Source: RGIG5612 sp045598285
GTDB taxonomy: Bacteria > Bacillota > Clostridia > Lachnospirales > Lachnospiraceae
NCBI GenBank assembly: GCA_045598285.1
Contig: JAZLLU010000011.1
Location: forward strand, 42,928 to 106,927
DNA: 64,000 bases
Direction: 5' to 3'
A program made the translations under genes and the position numbers. The notes beneath the pieces are model-generated. The model worked only from the letters and a program-made list of their open reading frames with translations. It was not told the origin of the DNA and did no database searches. Each line of letters begins with the position of its first letter. Positions within the stretch are counted from its first letter, which is position 1. Shown piece by piece: positions 1 to 8,264 of this stretch.

Positions 1-12
1 GGGTAAGGAAAG

Positions 13-648
13 TTGAATCCTCAACCACAAGGATATAAAGGCACATATTATCGCTACATAAAAAGGGCAATTGATATAGTTCTATCAACAATTGGTCTTA
101 TCCTTGGAAGTATACCAATGATGGGAATCTGGATAGCTATTAAGCTAGATTCAGAGGGCCCAGGATTTTATAGACAACAAAGAATAGGTAAAGACGGCAA
201 GGTCTTTACTATGTATAAATTTAGAACTATGTACGTAGGCAAAGAATTAGAAGGCCTAGGAGTTTACTCAAACGCAAATGATGAGAGAGTAACAAAAGTG
301 GGAAGATTCTTAAGAAAAATAAGTGTAGATGAAATTCCACAAGCAATAAATATATTAAAAGGCGAGATGTCTTTAATAGGACCAAGACCACCACTAACGT
401 TTCACCCATGGACATTTGATAAGTACACAGATGAGCAAAAAAGAATGTTCCTTGTAAGACCAGGAATGACAGGATGGGCTCAGGTTAGTGGAAGAAGACA
501 TGTAGAGTGGAACAAAAGAATTGAACTAAACAATTATTACGTCGACAACGTTTCGTTTGCTTTGGATTGGGACATATTTAAGAAGACATTCAAACTAGGA
601 ACAGACGATAATGAAAATTCATTTGATACAGTTAATACAAAGGACTAG
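13..648 (+). CDS. Priming undecaprenyl-phosphate sugar-1-phosphate transferase
   Basis: Membrane enzyme that moves a sugar-1-phosphate from a UDP-sugar onto undecaprenyl phosphate, the first step of repeat-unit assembly. The 211 residues show one hydrophobic segment at about 20-44, then the bacterial sugar transferase core: KFRTMY (69-74), an Asp-Glu pair at 106-107, GPRP (123-126) and RPGMTGWAQVSGR (149-161). Only the catalytic core is present, without the extra N-terminal membrane domain of long WbaP/CpsE types. The start is TTG with AAGGAA just upstream. It lies 3 bp before the aldolase gene, so the operon begins left of the window. The sugar specificity cannot be read. Confidence 0.93.
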   Translation: MNPQPQGYKGTYYRYIKRAIDIVLSTIGLILGSIPMMGIWIAIKLDSEGPGFYRQQRIGKDGKVFTMYKFRTMYVGKELEGLGVYSNANDERVTKVGRFLRKISVDEIPQAINILKGEMSLIGPRPPLTFHPWTFDKYTDEQKRMFLVRPGMTGWAQVSGRRHVEWNKRIELNNYYVDNVSFALDWDIFKKTFKLGTDDNENSFDTVNTKD

Positions 649-651
649 ATT

Positions 652-1491
652 ATGGCACTAAAATTAATGTATATAACTAACGAAGTAGATATAGCGAAGA
701 TCGCGCAGGAAGCGGGAGTAGATAGAATCTTTGTCGATATGGAATATATCGGAAAAGATAAAAGACAAAAAGGACTAAACACAGTACAAAATCATCACAC
801 AGTAGATGATGTAAAAAAACTAAGAAAAGAAATAAAAAAAGCCGAGCTTTTAGTAAGGGTTAATCCGATACATGAAGCCGCGGCGGATTATACAAATAGT
901 GAAGAAGAAATAGAAGCAGTAATAGATGCGGGAGCGGACATAGTTATGCTCCCGTATTTTAGTGGAAGCGAAGAAGTAAAAAGATTTATAAAAGACGTAA
1001 ACAAAAGAGCAAAGACTATGCTACTTTTAGAATCACAAAAGAGCGTAGATGATTTAGATGAAATCTTAAAAATTGAAGGAATAGACGAAATCCTAATAGG
1101 TCTAAACGATTTAAGTTTAGACAACCACAAAAAGTTTATGTTCGAACTCTTAGCAGATGGAACGGTTGAGAAAATCTGTAATAAGATAAAACCAACAGGA
1201 ATACCGTACGGCTTTGGAGGAATAGCGTCACTCGGAAGAGGGATGCTTCCAGCAGAATACATAATAAAAGAGCATTACAGATTAGGAAGTACATCAACAA
1301 TACTTAGCAGAAGTTTTTGTAATGCGAGCATAATAGAAGATAGGCAGATTATTAGGATGGTATTTAACAGCGGCGTAGATAGCATAAGAAAATATGAAGA
1401 AAGATGCCAAGACCATAAATTAGAAGATGAGTTTTATACAAAAAACCCAGCTAAAGTAAAAGAGTTAGTAAAGAAGATAGTAGAGCAATGA
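652..1491 (+). CDS. HpcH/HpaI-type aldolase family protein
   Basis: TIM-barrel protein of the HpcH/HpaI aldolase/citrate lyase superfamily, whose members add or remove pyruvate-like units. Family signs are the strand/metal region VDMEYIG near residue 29, LLLESQKSVDDLDEIL with the metal-ligand Glu near 126, and GIDEILIGLNDLSLD near 145-160. At 279 residues it is a little longer than typical. It overlaps the next gene, a 2-hydroxyacid dehydrogenase, by 4 bp, so the two probably act in sequence on a keto- or hydroxy-acid. I infer that they make a small acid substituent or sugar precursor for the capsule. The substrate is unknown. Confidence 0.82.
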   Translation: MALKLMYITNEVDIAKIAQEAGVDRIFVDMEYIGKDKRQKGLNTVQNHHTVDDVKKLRKEIKKAELLVRVNPIHEAAADYTNSEEEIEAVIDAGADIVMLPYFSGSEEVKRFIKDVNKRAKTMLLLESQKSVDDLDEILKIEGIDEILIGLNDLSLDNHKKFMFELLADGTVEKICNKIKPTGIPYGFGGIASLGRGMLPAEYIIKEHYRLGSTSTILSRSFCNASIIEDRQIIRMVFNSGVDSIRKYEERCQDHKLEDEFYTKNPAKVKELVKKIVEQ

Positions 1492-2387
1492 AAATATTAG
1501 TAACCGGGGCATGGACCGGAGCAGATGAACATATAGAAGAAATTAAAAAAGCAGGACATGAAGTAAAATTCATGCAATGCGAAAAAGAAGAATTACCATG
1601 CGAGGCAAGTTGGCCAGAAGCAGTAGTATGCGGAAATTTATTTGACTATCATGAGATTGGTGAATTTTCAAATTTGAAAGTGATTCAACTCTTAAGCGCA
1701 GGCATAGATCATTTAGATTTAGATTACATAAAAGAAAAAGGCATAGCACTTTTTAACAGTCCAGAAGTTTATCATATACCAATAGCAGAATACGTTATCT
1801 TAGGAGTACTTTCTATATACAGAAAGGTTTTTTCTTTTTATGAGAATCAAAAGAAACATATCTGGGAAAAGCAAAGAGGATTATTAGAACTTTACGGAAA
1901 AGATGTAGCAATCTTTGGAACAGGCAACATAGGAAAAGAGTGCGCAAAAAGATTTAAGGCATTCGGATGCAACGTAATCGGCGTAAACAGAAGCGGAAAA
2001 GAAGCAGAAGGGTTCGATAAAGTTTACAAAGTAGACGAAAAAGAAAAGGCATTGGCAGCAGACGTAATAGTTTTAGCAATGCCAATAAACGAAGAAAATA
2101 AAAAGATGTTTAACAAAGAAATCTTCGATAAAATGCGCAAAGGCGCAATTTTTGTAAATATAGCACGAGGCAAAATAGTAGACGAAAAAGCTCTCGAAGA
2201 AGCACTAAAGAGCGGCCACCTTGGCGGGGCAGTTTTAGATGTATTTGAAGAAGAGCCACTTTCAGAGGAAAGTGCTCTTTGGGAACAAGAAAACGTAATC
2301 ATCACACCACACAACAGCTACTCAAGCGACGGCATAGCCGTAAGAAGGTGGAAGACGATTAGGGAGACGTTGGGGATTGATGGATAA
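1488..2387 (+). CDS. D-isomer-specific 2-hydroxyacid dehydrogenase
   Basis: NAD(P)-dependent oxidoreductase interconverting a 2-keto acid and a D-2-hydroxy acid. The Rossmann motif GTGNIGKECAKRF lies near residues 144-156. The catalytic Arg is in NIARGKIVDEKAL, the acidic partner in DVFEEEPLSEES, and the catalytic His in ITPHNSY near the C-terminus. Length (299) is normal, slightly short. The ATG overlaps the aldolase stop, and its own stop overlaps the asparagine-synthase-like gene, so the three are translationally coupled. The substrate is not readable; a product of the preceding aldolase is the simplest guess. Confidence 0.88.
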   Translation: MKILVTGAWTGADEHIEEIKKAGHEVKFMQCEKEELPCEASWPEAVVCGNLFDYHEIGEFSNLKVIQLLSAGIDHLDLDYIKEKGIALFNSPEVYHIPIAEYVILGVLSIYRKVFSFYENQKKHIWEKQRGLLELYGKDVAIFGTGNIGKECAKRFKAFGCNVIGVNRSGKEAEGFDKVYKVDEKEKALAADVIVLAMPINEENKKMFNKEIFDKMRKGAIFVNIARGKIVDEKALEEALKSGHLGGAVLDVFEEEPLSEESALWEQENVIITPHNSYSSDGIAVRRWKTIRETLGIDG

Positions 2388-3954
2388 CACTCAGTTTTTA
2401 GAGGTATTAAATCAGAATAGTGAACTAAAAAAAGATCTCTTTATAAGAGGTTTTTTAATTAGTAGAGAAAAAATAGATGGCTTAGAGGATTTTCCGTTTT
2501 ATGGAAATTGGAAGGTAAAAGAGGTTGGCGGATACTTCTTTATGGCGCATGAATTAACTGGAATGCACATCTTAGAAGAAGATGGCAAAGTATTTTATTT
2601 AATGGGTCATGCTTATAATCCATTCACTATGGAATACGAAGAAGAAAAGATATTAAGTAGGCTCGCAAAAAGTTATGGAACAGAAAATTATATAGATTGT
2701 ATAAATGAATTAACGGGAGTATTTGTTTATGGCTCAGTAGTAGATGGGAAAATAGAATTTTTCGTAGACCCATCCGGAATGCAATCAGCCTATTATGGAA
2801 AAATAAAAGATAATTTTTATATTAGCTCGCATGCACAACTTATAGGTGATGTTTGCAATTTAGAAATGGATGAGTTTGTAAAAAAACTTATTAATTATAA
2901 GTGGTATGGAAGAATATTGGGACCATATTTACCAGCAGACTTAACACCATTTAGCGAAGTTAAAAGAATTGTACCTAATCAAAGATATGAATTTAAGGAC
3001 GAAGTTAAACACGAAAGATTTTGGCCGTTAAAAGAACAAAGCGTTGCAATTGAAAAAGAAGATTATGATGCAGTAATAAAGAAGGCAGCAGATATAATAA
3101 AAAATAATATGCAACTTATTTCGCAAAAGTGGAATAGACCTTGGATTTCACTAACAGGTGGAATAGATAGCAATACAACTTTTGCAGCTGCTAACGGATT
3201 ATATGAAAAGTTTGAAACCTTTAGTTATATATCAGCGGAAAAAGAAATAAGAGATGCCGAGGCGGCGAAAAAAATTGCAGAGCATTTCAAGGTAAAGCAT
3301 CACGAATATTTTATTCCAGAAGAAAACAATAAGATTAATAAATTAGAAGAGCGAAAAGCTCTTTTTGAGCATAATAAAGGATATGTTGCAAAACTTTACG
3401 ATAATGAGTTAAGAAAAAAATTATATCTTCGTGATAACATGGATATAGATGTTGAAGTTAAGTCTTGGGTATCGGAAACAATAAGAGGATATTGGTATAA
3501 ATATTTAAAAAGAAAAAAAATGCCAAAACTTTCTGCAAAATTATTTAGAAATCTATATAAGATTTTTACTACTGATAGAAAACTAGCTCACGAGATAGAT
3601 AAAATTTTTGAACAATATATAAAAGACTTTGAATATGAAAAAATTCCAAAAATATATCCACCAGCAGATATGCATTACAACGAAGTATCATGGGGAAGCT
3701 GGGGCGGATTAAATATTACTGAGATGAAATATGATTTTGATATAACATTCGCTTACAACAATAGAATCTTTTTAGATACATTGTTTAGAGTTCCATTAGA
3801 AAAAAGAATATCGGATGAGCATCATCTTGATATGAAGAAATACTTAAACCCAGAACTTTTTGATATGGGCATAAGAGTAGTAAACATGAAAGAAACAGCG
3901 TTTAGAGCAAAGGCACTAAACGCAATATTTACAATAAATTCGGTATTGCCGTAA
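2380..3954 (+). CDS. Asparagine-synthase-like amide ligase lacking the glutaminase cysteine
   Basis: AsnB-family protein. The synthetase half has the ATP pyrophosphatase loop SLTGGIDSNT (257-266). The N-terminal half keeps the GATase fold landmarks (LTGVFVYG, then VDPSGMQSAYYG, then FYISSHAQLI) but has no Cys at position 2, the nucleophile needed to release ammonia from glutamine. It may therefore use free ammonia or another amine, as beta-lactam synthetases do. The neighbouring UDP-HexNAc dehydrogenase would supply a uronic acid, so amidation of an acidic sugar is a plausible role (inference). The start at 2380 is chosen over TTG 2377 because GGGG lies 4 bp upstream. Confidence 0.8.
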   Translation: MDNTQFLEVLNQNSELKKDLFIRGFLISREKIDGLEDFPFYGNWKVKEVGGYFFMAHELTGMHILEEDGKVFYLMGHAYNPFTMEYEEEKILSRLAKSYGTENYIDCINELTGVFVYGSVVDGKIEFFVDPSGMQSAYYGKIKDNFYISSHAQLIGDVCNLEMDEFVKKLINYKWYGRILGPYLPADLTPFSEVKRIVPNQRYEFKDEVKHERFWPLKEQSVAIEKEDYDAVIKKAADIIKNNMQLISQKWNRPWISLTGGIDSNTTFAAANGLYEKFETFSYISAEKEIRDAEAAKKIAEHFKVKHHEYFIPEENNKINKLEERKALFEHNKGYVAKLYDNELRKKLYLRDNMDIDVEVKSWVSETIRGYWYKYLKRKKMPKLSAKLFRNLYKIFTTDRKLAHEIDKIFEQYIKDFEYEKIPKIYPPADMHYNEVSWGSWGGLNITEMKYDFDITFAYNNRIFLDTLFRVPLEKRISDEHHLDMKKYLNPELFDMGIRVVNMKETAFRAKALNAIFTINSVLP

Positions 3955-5060
3955 TGAAATTCTTACTAATCTCACCAAAAAACAGAACAACGTACAACTT
4001 TAGAGGAGACCTAATAAAAGCTATTAAAGCACAAGGATATGAAGTGCTTGTTACAGGTCCAGATAAAACAGATGTTGAAAAAATCGAAACTCTTGGAGCA
4101 AGATTTATAGAAATATCGCTAAACAAAACTGGAACTAGTGTTAAAGCAGATTTAGATTACTTAAAAGCACTTACAAAGCTAATGAAGGAAGAACAGCCGG
4201 ATGCAACACTAGGTTATACTTCTAAACCAGTTATATATGGAAGCATAGCAGCGAAAAGAGCAGGCGTTAAAAGTATTAATTGCATGGTTACAGGTGGAGG
4301 ATATACATTTACATCTAAAACAGTTAAGGCAAAACTTTTAGGAATAATAGTAAGAAATCTATATAGGATAAGCCTTTGCAAATCAAATCATGTAATCTTT
4401 CAAAATAAAGACGATTTAAAAGAGTTCTGCGATAAGAAATTAGTAAAGAAAGAAAAATGCTATGTTGTAAATGGATCAGGTGTAAACATGGAAAAGTTTA
4501 TGCCACAAGATTATCCAAAAGAGACAACATTTTTTATGCTTTCAAGATTGCTTAAAAGTAAAGGCGTAATGGAATACTTAAAGGCAGCAGAAATAGTAAA
4601 GAAAGAATATCCAAATACTAAATTTTATTTATTAGGTAAGTATGAAGACAGTATGCAAGATGGAATAGATAAAAACATTATCAAAGAGTATGAAGATAAA
4701 CAAATAGTTGAAAGGTTTGAAGAAACAGATAATGTTGTGCCGTATTATCAAAAGGCAAGCGTTTATGTACTTCCATCATACAGAGAAGGTACACCGAGAA
4801 CAGTATTAGAAGCGATGGCTTGCGCAAGACCAATAATTACTACTGATACGAATGGATGCAGAGATACAGTGATAGATGGTAAAAACGGATTTATTGTTCC
4901 TGTAAAGGATGTAGACGCATTAGCAAAAGCAATGAAGAAGTTTATTGAAAATCCAGAACTTATTAAAACAATGGGATTAGAAAGTTTAGAATATTGCAAA
5001 GAAAAATTTGATGTAAATAAAGTTAACAAAGATATGTTAAACATAATGAATATAAGGTAA
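3954..5060 (+). CDS. Glycosyltransferase family 4
   Basis: GT-B fold glycosyltransferase (368 aa) that adds a sugar to the lipid-linked intermediate at the inner membrane face. It has the N-terminal acceptor half, GYTSKPVIYGSIAAKRAGV and MVTGGGYTF near 95-125, and the donor-site EX7E motif in SYREGTPRTVLEAMACARP near 275-293. The N-terminal half resembles the PglA/CapM branch, often N-acetylgalactosaminyl or galacturonyl transferases. The start overlaps the previous stop by one base (TAATG). A short gap leads to the UDP-sugar dehydrogenase gene, consistent with a uronic-acid donor, but this is inference. Confidence 0.88.
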   Translation: MKFLLISPKNRTTYNFRGDLIKAIKAQGYEVLVTGPDKTDVEKIETLGARFIEISLNKTGTSVKADLDYLKALTKLMKEEQPDATLGYTSKPVIYGSIAAKRAGVKSINCMVTGGGYTFTSKTVKAKLLGIIVRNLYRISLCKSNHVIFQNKDDLKEFCDKKLVKKEKCYVVNGSGVNMEKFMPQDYPKETTFFMLSRLLKSKGVMEYLKAAEIVKKEYPNTKFYLLGKYEDSMQDGIDKNIIKEYEDKQIVERFEETDNVVPYYQKASVYVLPSYREGTPRTVLEAMACARPIITTDTNGCRDTVIDGKNGFIVPVKDVDALAKAMKKFIENPELIKTMGLESLEYCKEKFDVNKVNKDMLNIMNIR

Positions 5061-5065
5061 GAGAA

Positions 5066-6373
5066 ATGTCATTATACGAAGAATTACTAAATAAAAACAC
5101 GAAGTTATCATTAACTGGATTAGGTTATGTAGGTCTTCCTATTGCAGTTGCTTTTGCCAAAAAAGTTGAAGTAATAGGATTTGATAATAATCAAAACAAA
5201 ATAGATTTATATAAACAAGGGATTGATCCAACTAAGGAAGTTGGAAATGAAATAGTAAAGAATACAACAGCCCAGTTCACAGCAGATGAAGCAAAGTTAA
5301 AAGAAGCAAAGTTTCATATAGTAGCTGTACCTACTCCTGTAAACGAAGACCACACACCAGATTTAACACCAGTAGAGAGCGCAAGTAAAATTCTTGGAAG
5401 AAATTTAACTAAAGGTTCAATTGTAGTTTATGAATCCACAGTTTATCCAGGAGTAACAGAAGAAATATGTGTTCCAATATTAGAAAAAGAATCAGGACTA
5501 AAATGTGGAATAGATTTTAAGATAGGTTATTCACCAGAAAGAATAAATCCAGGAGATAAAAATCATAGATTAAATAATATAACAAAAATAGTTTCGGGAA
5601 TGGATAAAGAAACTTTAGATATAATTGCTAAAGTATATGAGTTAGTTGTAGAAGCAGGAGTATATAAAGCAGAAAGCATAAAAGTAGCAGAAGCAGCTAA
5701 GGTAATAGAAAATAGCCAAAGAGATATTAATATCGCTTTTATGAATGAACTTTCAATTATCTTTAATAAGATGGGAATAGATACAAAATCAGTGCTGGCG
5801 GCAGCAGGTACTAAATGGAACTTCTTACCATTTGAACCAGGATTAGTTGGAGGTCATTGTATAGGAGTTGATCCATACTATCTAACTTATAAAGCAGAAG
5901 AAATAGGATATAAGAGCCAAGTTATTTTATCAGGAAGACAGATAAATGACAGCATGGGAGAATATATTGCTGCCCAGGTGGTAAAACATTTGTATGACCA
6001 AAACAAAAATCTAAGTGAATCAAAAGTTGCAATACTAGGATTAACTTTTAAGGAAAACTGCCCAGATACAAGAAATACAAAGGTAGTTGATATTTATAAT
6101 GAATTGAAAAGCCAGGACATTAATTTAGTAGTAGCAGATCCGCAAGCAGATATAGAAGAAACAAAACGTTTATACAATATAGATTTAGTTGATTACAAAA
6201 CGATTACAGGAATGGACGCAGTAATTATTGCTGTAGCACATAATGAATTTAAGACTCTTACAAAAGAAGAAATAGATGGAATGTTTGGTGATGAAAAGAA
6301 AGTATTGTTTGACCTAAAAGGAATATTAGATAAAAACATAGTTGATGATAATTATGTTTATTGGAGATTGTAA
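5066..6373 (+). CDS. UDP-N-acetylhexosamine 6-dehydrogenase (TviB/WbpO-like)
   Basis: NAD-dependent four-electron oxidation of C6 of a UDP-HexNAc to the uronic acid. The dinucleotide site is GLGYVGLPIAVAFA (18-31). The catalytic Cys265 sits in GLVGGHCIGVDPYYL. The segment HRLNNITKIVSGMD and the KVAEAAKVIENSQRDINIAFMNE helix follow the TviB/WbpO branch rather than plain UDP-glucose dehydrogenase. Length 435 fits. With the TviC/WbpP-like epimerase two genes downstream it gives the standard pair for UDP-GalNAcA or UDP-GlcNAcA. The exact sugar is inferred from family knowledge. Confidence 0.9.
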   Translation: MSLYEELLNKNTKLSLTGLGYVGLPIAVAFAKKVEVIGFDNNQNKIDLYKQGIDPTKEVGNEIVKNTTAQFTADEAKLKEAKFHIVAVPTPVNEDHTPDLTPVESASKILGRNLTKGSIVVYESTVYPGVTEEICVPILEKESGLKCGIDFKIGYSPERINPGDKNHRLNNITKIVSGMDKETLDIIAKVYELVVEAGVYKAESIKVAEAAKVIENSQRDINIAFMNELSIIFNKMGIDTKSVLAAAGTKWNFLPFEPGLVGGHCIGVDPYYLTYKAEEIGYKSQVILSGRQINDSMGEYIAAQVVKHLYDQNKNLSESKVAILGLTFKENCPDTRNTKVVDIYNELKSQDINLVVADPQADIEETKRLYNIDLVDYKTITGMDAVIIAVAHNEFKTLTKEEIDGMFGDEKKVLFDLKGILDKNIVDDNYVYWRL

Positions 6374-6377
6374 TTAG

Positions 6378-7274
6378 ATGGATATTCGTAATTTAGTAAA
6401 AAGCAGAAAGATGAGGAGTTTTTTAATAAATATTGCATCAATTTTGCCGGATAAGCCTTTCTTGCGATTGTATTATTTTGCAATGAATGGTCATACTATC
6501 GACTTTAAGAATCCTAAAGGATATTCCGAAAAATTACAATGGATAAAGATTCATGATAAGGATAAATATAAAGAACATAGTATTTTAGTAGATAAATTAA
6601 AAGTAAAAAAAGTTATTGAAGAAAAATTGGGACCAGGACACACATTTCCACTTTTGGGTTATTGGGAGTCATTTGACGAAATAGATTTTGATAAATTACC
6701 TAATGAATTTGTTTTAAAATGCAATCACGATTCTGGAAGTACAAAAATAATTAAAGATAAGACAAAACTTGATAAGAAGGAACTTTTGAGTTTAAGAAAG
6801 TTTTATGATAAAAGGTTAAAAAGCAATATTTATAAAGGCGGTAGAGAATATCCATATAAAGGAATTAAGCCATATATAATGGCGGAAAAATTAATGACAG
6901 ACACATCTAAATTTGAGGGGATATGTGATTATAAATTCTTTTGTTTTGATGGTGAACCTAAATTGATGTATATCGCAACTGACAGAGCATCTGATTGCAC
7001 ATATGATTTTTATGATATGGATTTTAATCATTTAGATGTGACAAGTAATCATAAGAATTCAAATAAAGATATAGAAAAACCAGTTGGTTTTGAGAATATG
7101 AAAACTTTCGCAAAAATCTTATCTCAGGGGATTAGGCAAGTTAGGATGGATTTTTATGAAATAAATGGCCAAATTTATTTTGGCGAATATACATTTTTTC
7201 ATGGTGGCGGTTTTGTGAGATTTCAACCAGAAGAGTGGGAATATAAAATTGGAGACTATATAAAATTAGATTAA
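6378..7274 (+). CDS. TupA-like ATP-grasp protein
   Basis: Resembles the TupA-type ATP-grasp family found in polysaccharide loci (TupA was first linked to teichuronopeptide synthesis). Visible landmarks are the opening FKNPKGYSEKLQWIKIHDK, LVDKLKVKKVIEEKLG, the nucleotide-site run LPNEFVLKCNHDSGSTKIIKDK near 110-130, then DYKFFCFDGEPKLMYI and VRMDFYEINGQIYFGEYTF, which carry the expected metal-binding acidic residues. ATP-grasp enzymes join an acyl phosphate to an amine or thiol. A role in attaching an amino acid to the uronic acid made by flanking genes is inference. It sits between the dehydrogenase and the epimerase. Confidence 0.8.
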   Translation: MDIRNLVKSRKMRSFLINIASILPDKPFLRLYYFAMNGHTIDFKNPKGYSEKLQWIKIHDKDKYKEHSILVDKLKVKKVIEEKLGPGHTFPLLGYWESFDEIDFDKLPNEFVLKCNHDSGSTKIIKDKTKLDKKELLSLRKFYDKRLKSNIYKGGREYPYKGIKPYIMAEKLMTDTSKFEGICDYKFFCFDGEPKLMYIATDRASDCTYDFYDMDFNHLDVTSNHKNSNKDIEKPVGFENMKTFAKILSQGIRQVRMDFYEINGQIYFGEYTFFHGGGFVRFQPEEWEYKIGDYIKLD

Positions 7275-7286
7275 AGGATGTATAAC

Positions 7287-8261
7287 ATGAGTTTTGAAAA
7301 AATAACATTTGAAAAAGACACATTGTTTTTAGTCACAGGTGGAGCTGGTTTTATTGGTTCTAATTTATGTGAAGCTATTTTAAATATGGGATATAAAGTT
7401 AGATGCTTAGATGATTTATCTACGGGAAAACAAGAGAATGTAGATATGTTCTTAGATAATCCTAACTATGAATTTATTAAAGGTGATATTAAAGACTTAG
7501 ATACATGCATAAAAGCTTGTGAAGGCGTAGATTATGTACTTAATCAAGCAGCATGGGGCAGTGTTCCAAGAAGCATAGATATGCCAGTATTTTATTGCAC
7601 GAATAATATTGGCGGAATAGTAAATATGTTAGAAGCAGCTAGACAAAATAATGTAAAAGTATTTGTGTATGCTTCTAGTTCATCTGTTTATGGAGATGAA
7701 CCTAACCTTCCTAAAACAGAAGGAAAAGAAGGTAATTTACTTTCACCATACGCATTAACAAAAAGAGCAGCAGAAGAATGGGCTAAACAATATACTATGC
7801 ACTATAATCTTCCGACAATAGGATTAAGATATTTCAATGTTTTTGGAAGAAGACAAGATCCTAATGGAGCTTATGCTGCAGTAATACCAAAATTTATTAA
7901 ACAATTATTAGCAGGCGAAAGACCTACTATTAACGGAGATGGAAAACAAAGTAGAGATTTTACATATATAGAAAATGTTATAGAAGCAAACATAAAAGCT
8001 TGCAAAGCACCTAAAGAAGCTTTTGGCGAAGCCTTTAATATAGCTTATGGTGGCAGAGAATATTTAATAGATATCTATAATGGACTAACAAAAGCATTAC
8101 AAGTAGATATTGAACCAATATTTGGGCCAGATAGAAAAGGCGATATTAAACATAGCAACGCAGACATAAGCAAAGCAAAGAAATTATTAGGTTACGATCC
8201 ACAATGGGATTTCCAAAAGGGAATAGATGCTGCGATAGAGTGGTATAAAAGGAATCTATAG
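7287..8261 (+). CDS. UDP-N-acetylhexosamine C4-epimerase (TviC/WbpP-like)
   Basis: Short-chain dehydrogenase/reductase inverting C4 of a UDP-HexNAc or its uronic acid. TGGAGFIGSN (17-26) binds NAD. Catalytic Tyr155 and Lys159 lie in SPYALTKRAAEEW, and the Ser run ASSSSVYGDEP supplies the third catalytic residue. LNQAAWGSVPRSI and NVFGRRQDPNGAYAAVIPKFI are typical of the WbpP/TviC group. The start is placed at 7287 rather than ATG 7278 because AAGGATG then lies about 9 bp upstream, while it abuts 7278. It works with the 6-dehydrogenase at 5066. Confidence 0.9.
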   Translation: MSFEKITFEKDTLFLVTGGAGFIGSNLCEAILNMGYKVRCLDDLSTGKQENVDMFLDNPNYEFIKGDIKDLDTCIKACEGVDYVLNQAAWGSVPRSIDMPVFYCTNNIGGIVNMLEAARQNNVKVFVYASSSSVYGDEPNLPKTEGKEGNLLSPYALTKRAAEEWAKQYTMHYNLPTIGLRYFNVFGRRQDPNGAYAAVIPKFIKQLLAGERPTINGDGKQSRDFTYIENVIEANIKACKAPKEAFGEAFNIAYGGREYLIDIYNGLTKALQVDIEPIFGPDRKGDIKHSNADISKAKKLLGYDPQWDFQKGIDAAIEWYKRNL

Positions 8262-8264
8262 AAA

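Noticed and set aside
888..1262. Long minus-strand open frame opposite the aldolase gene, and similar frames opposite most genes
   Set aside because: They lie wholly over strong coding frames, lack ribosome sites and show no family motifs; their length follows from the AT-rich codon pattern.
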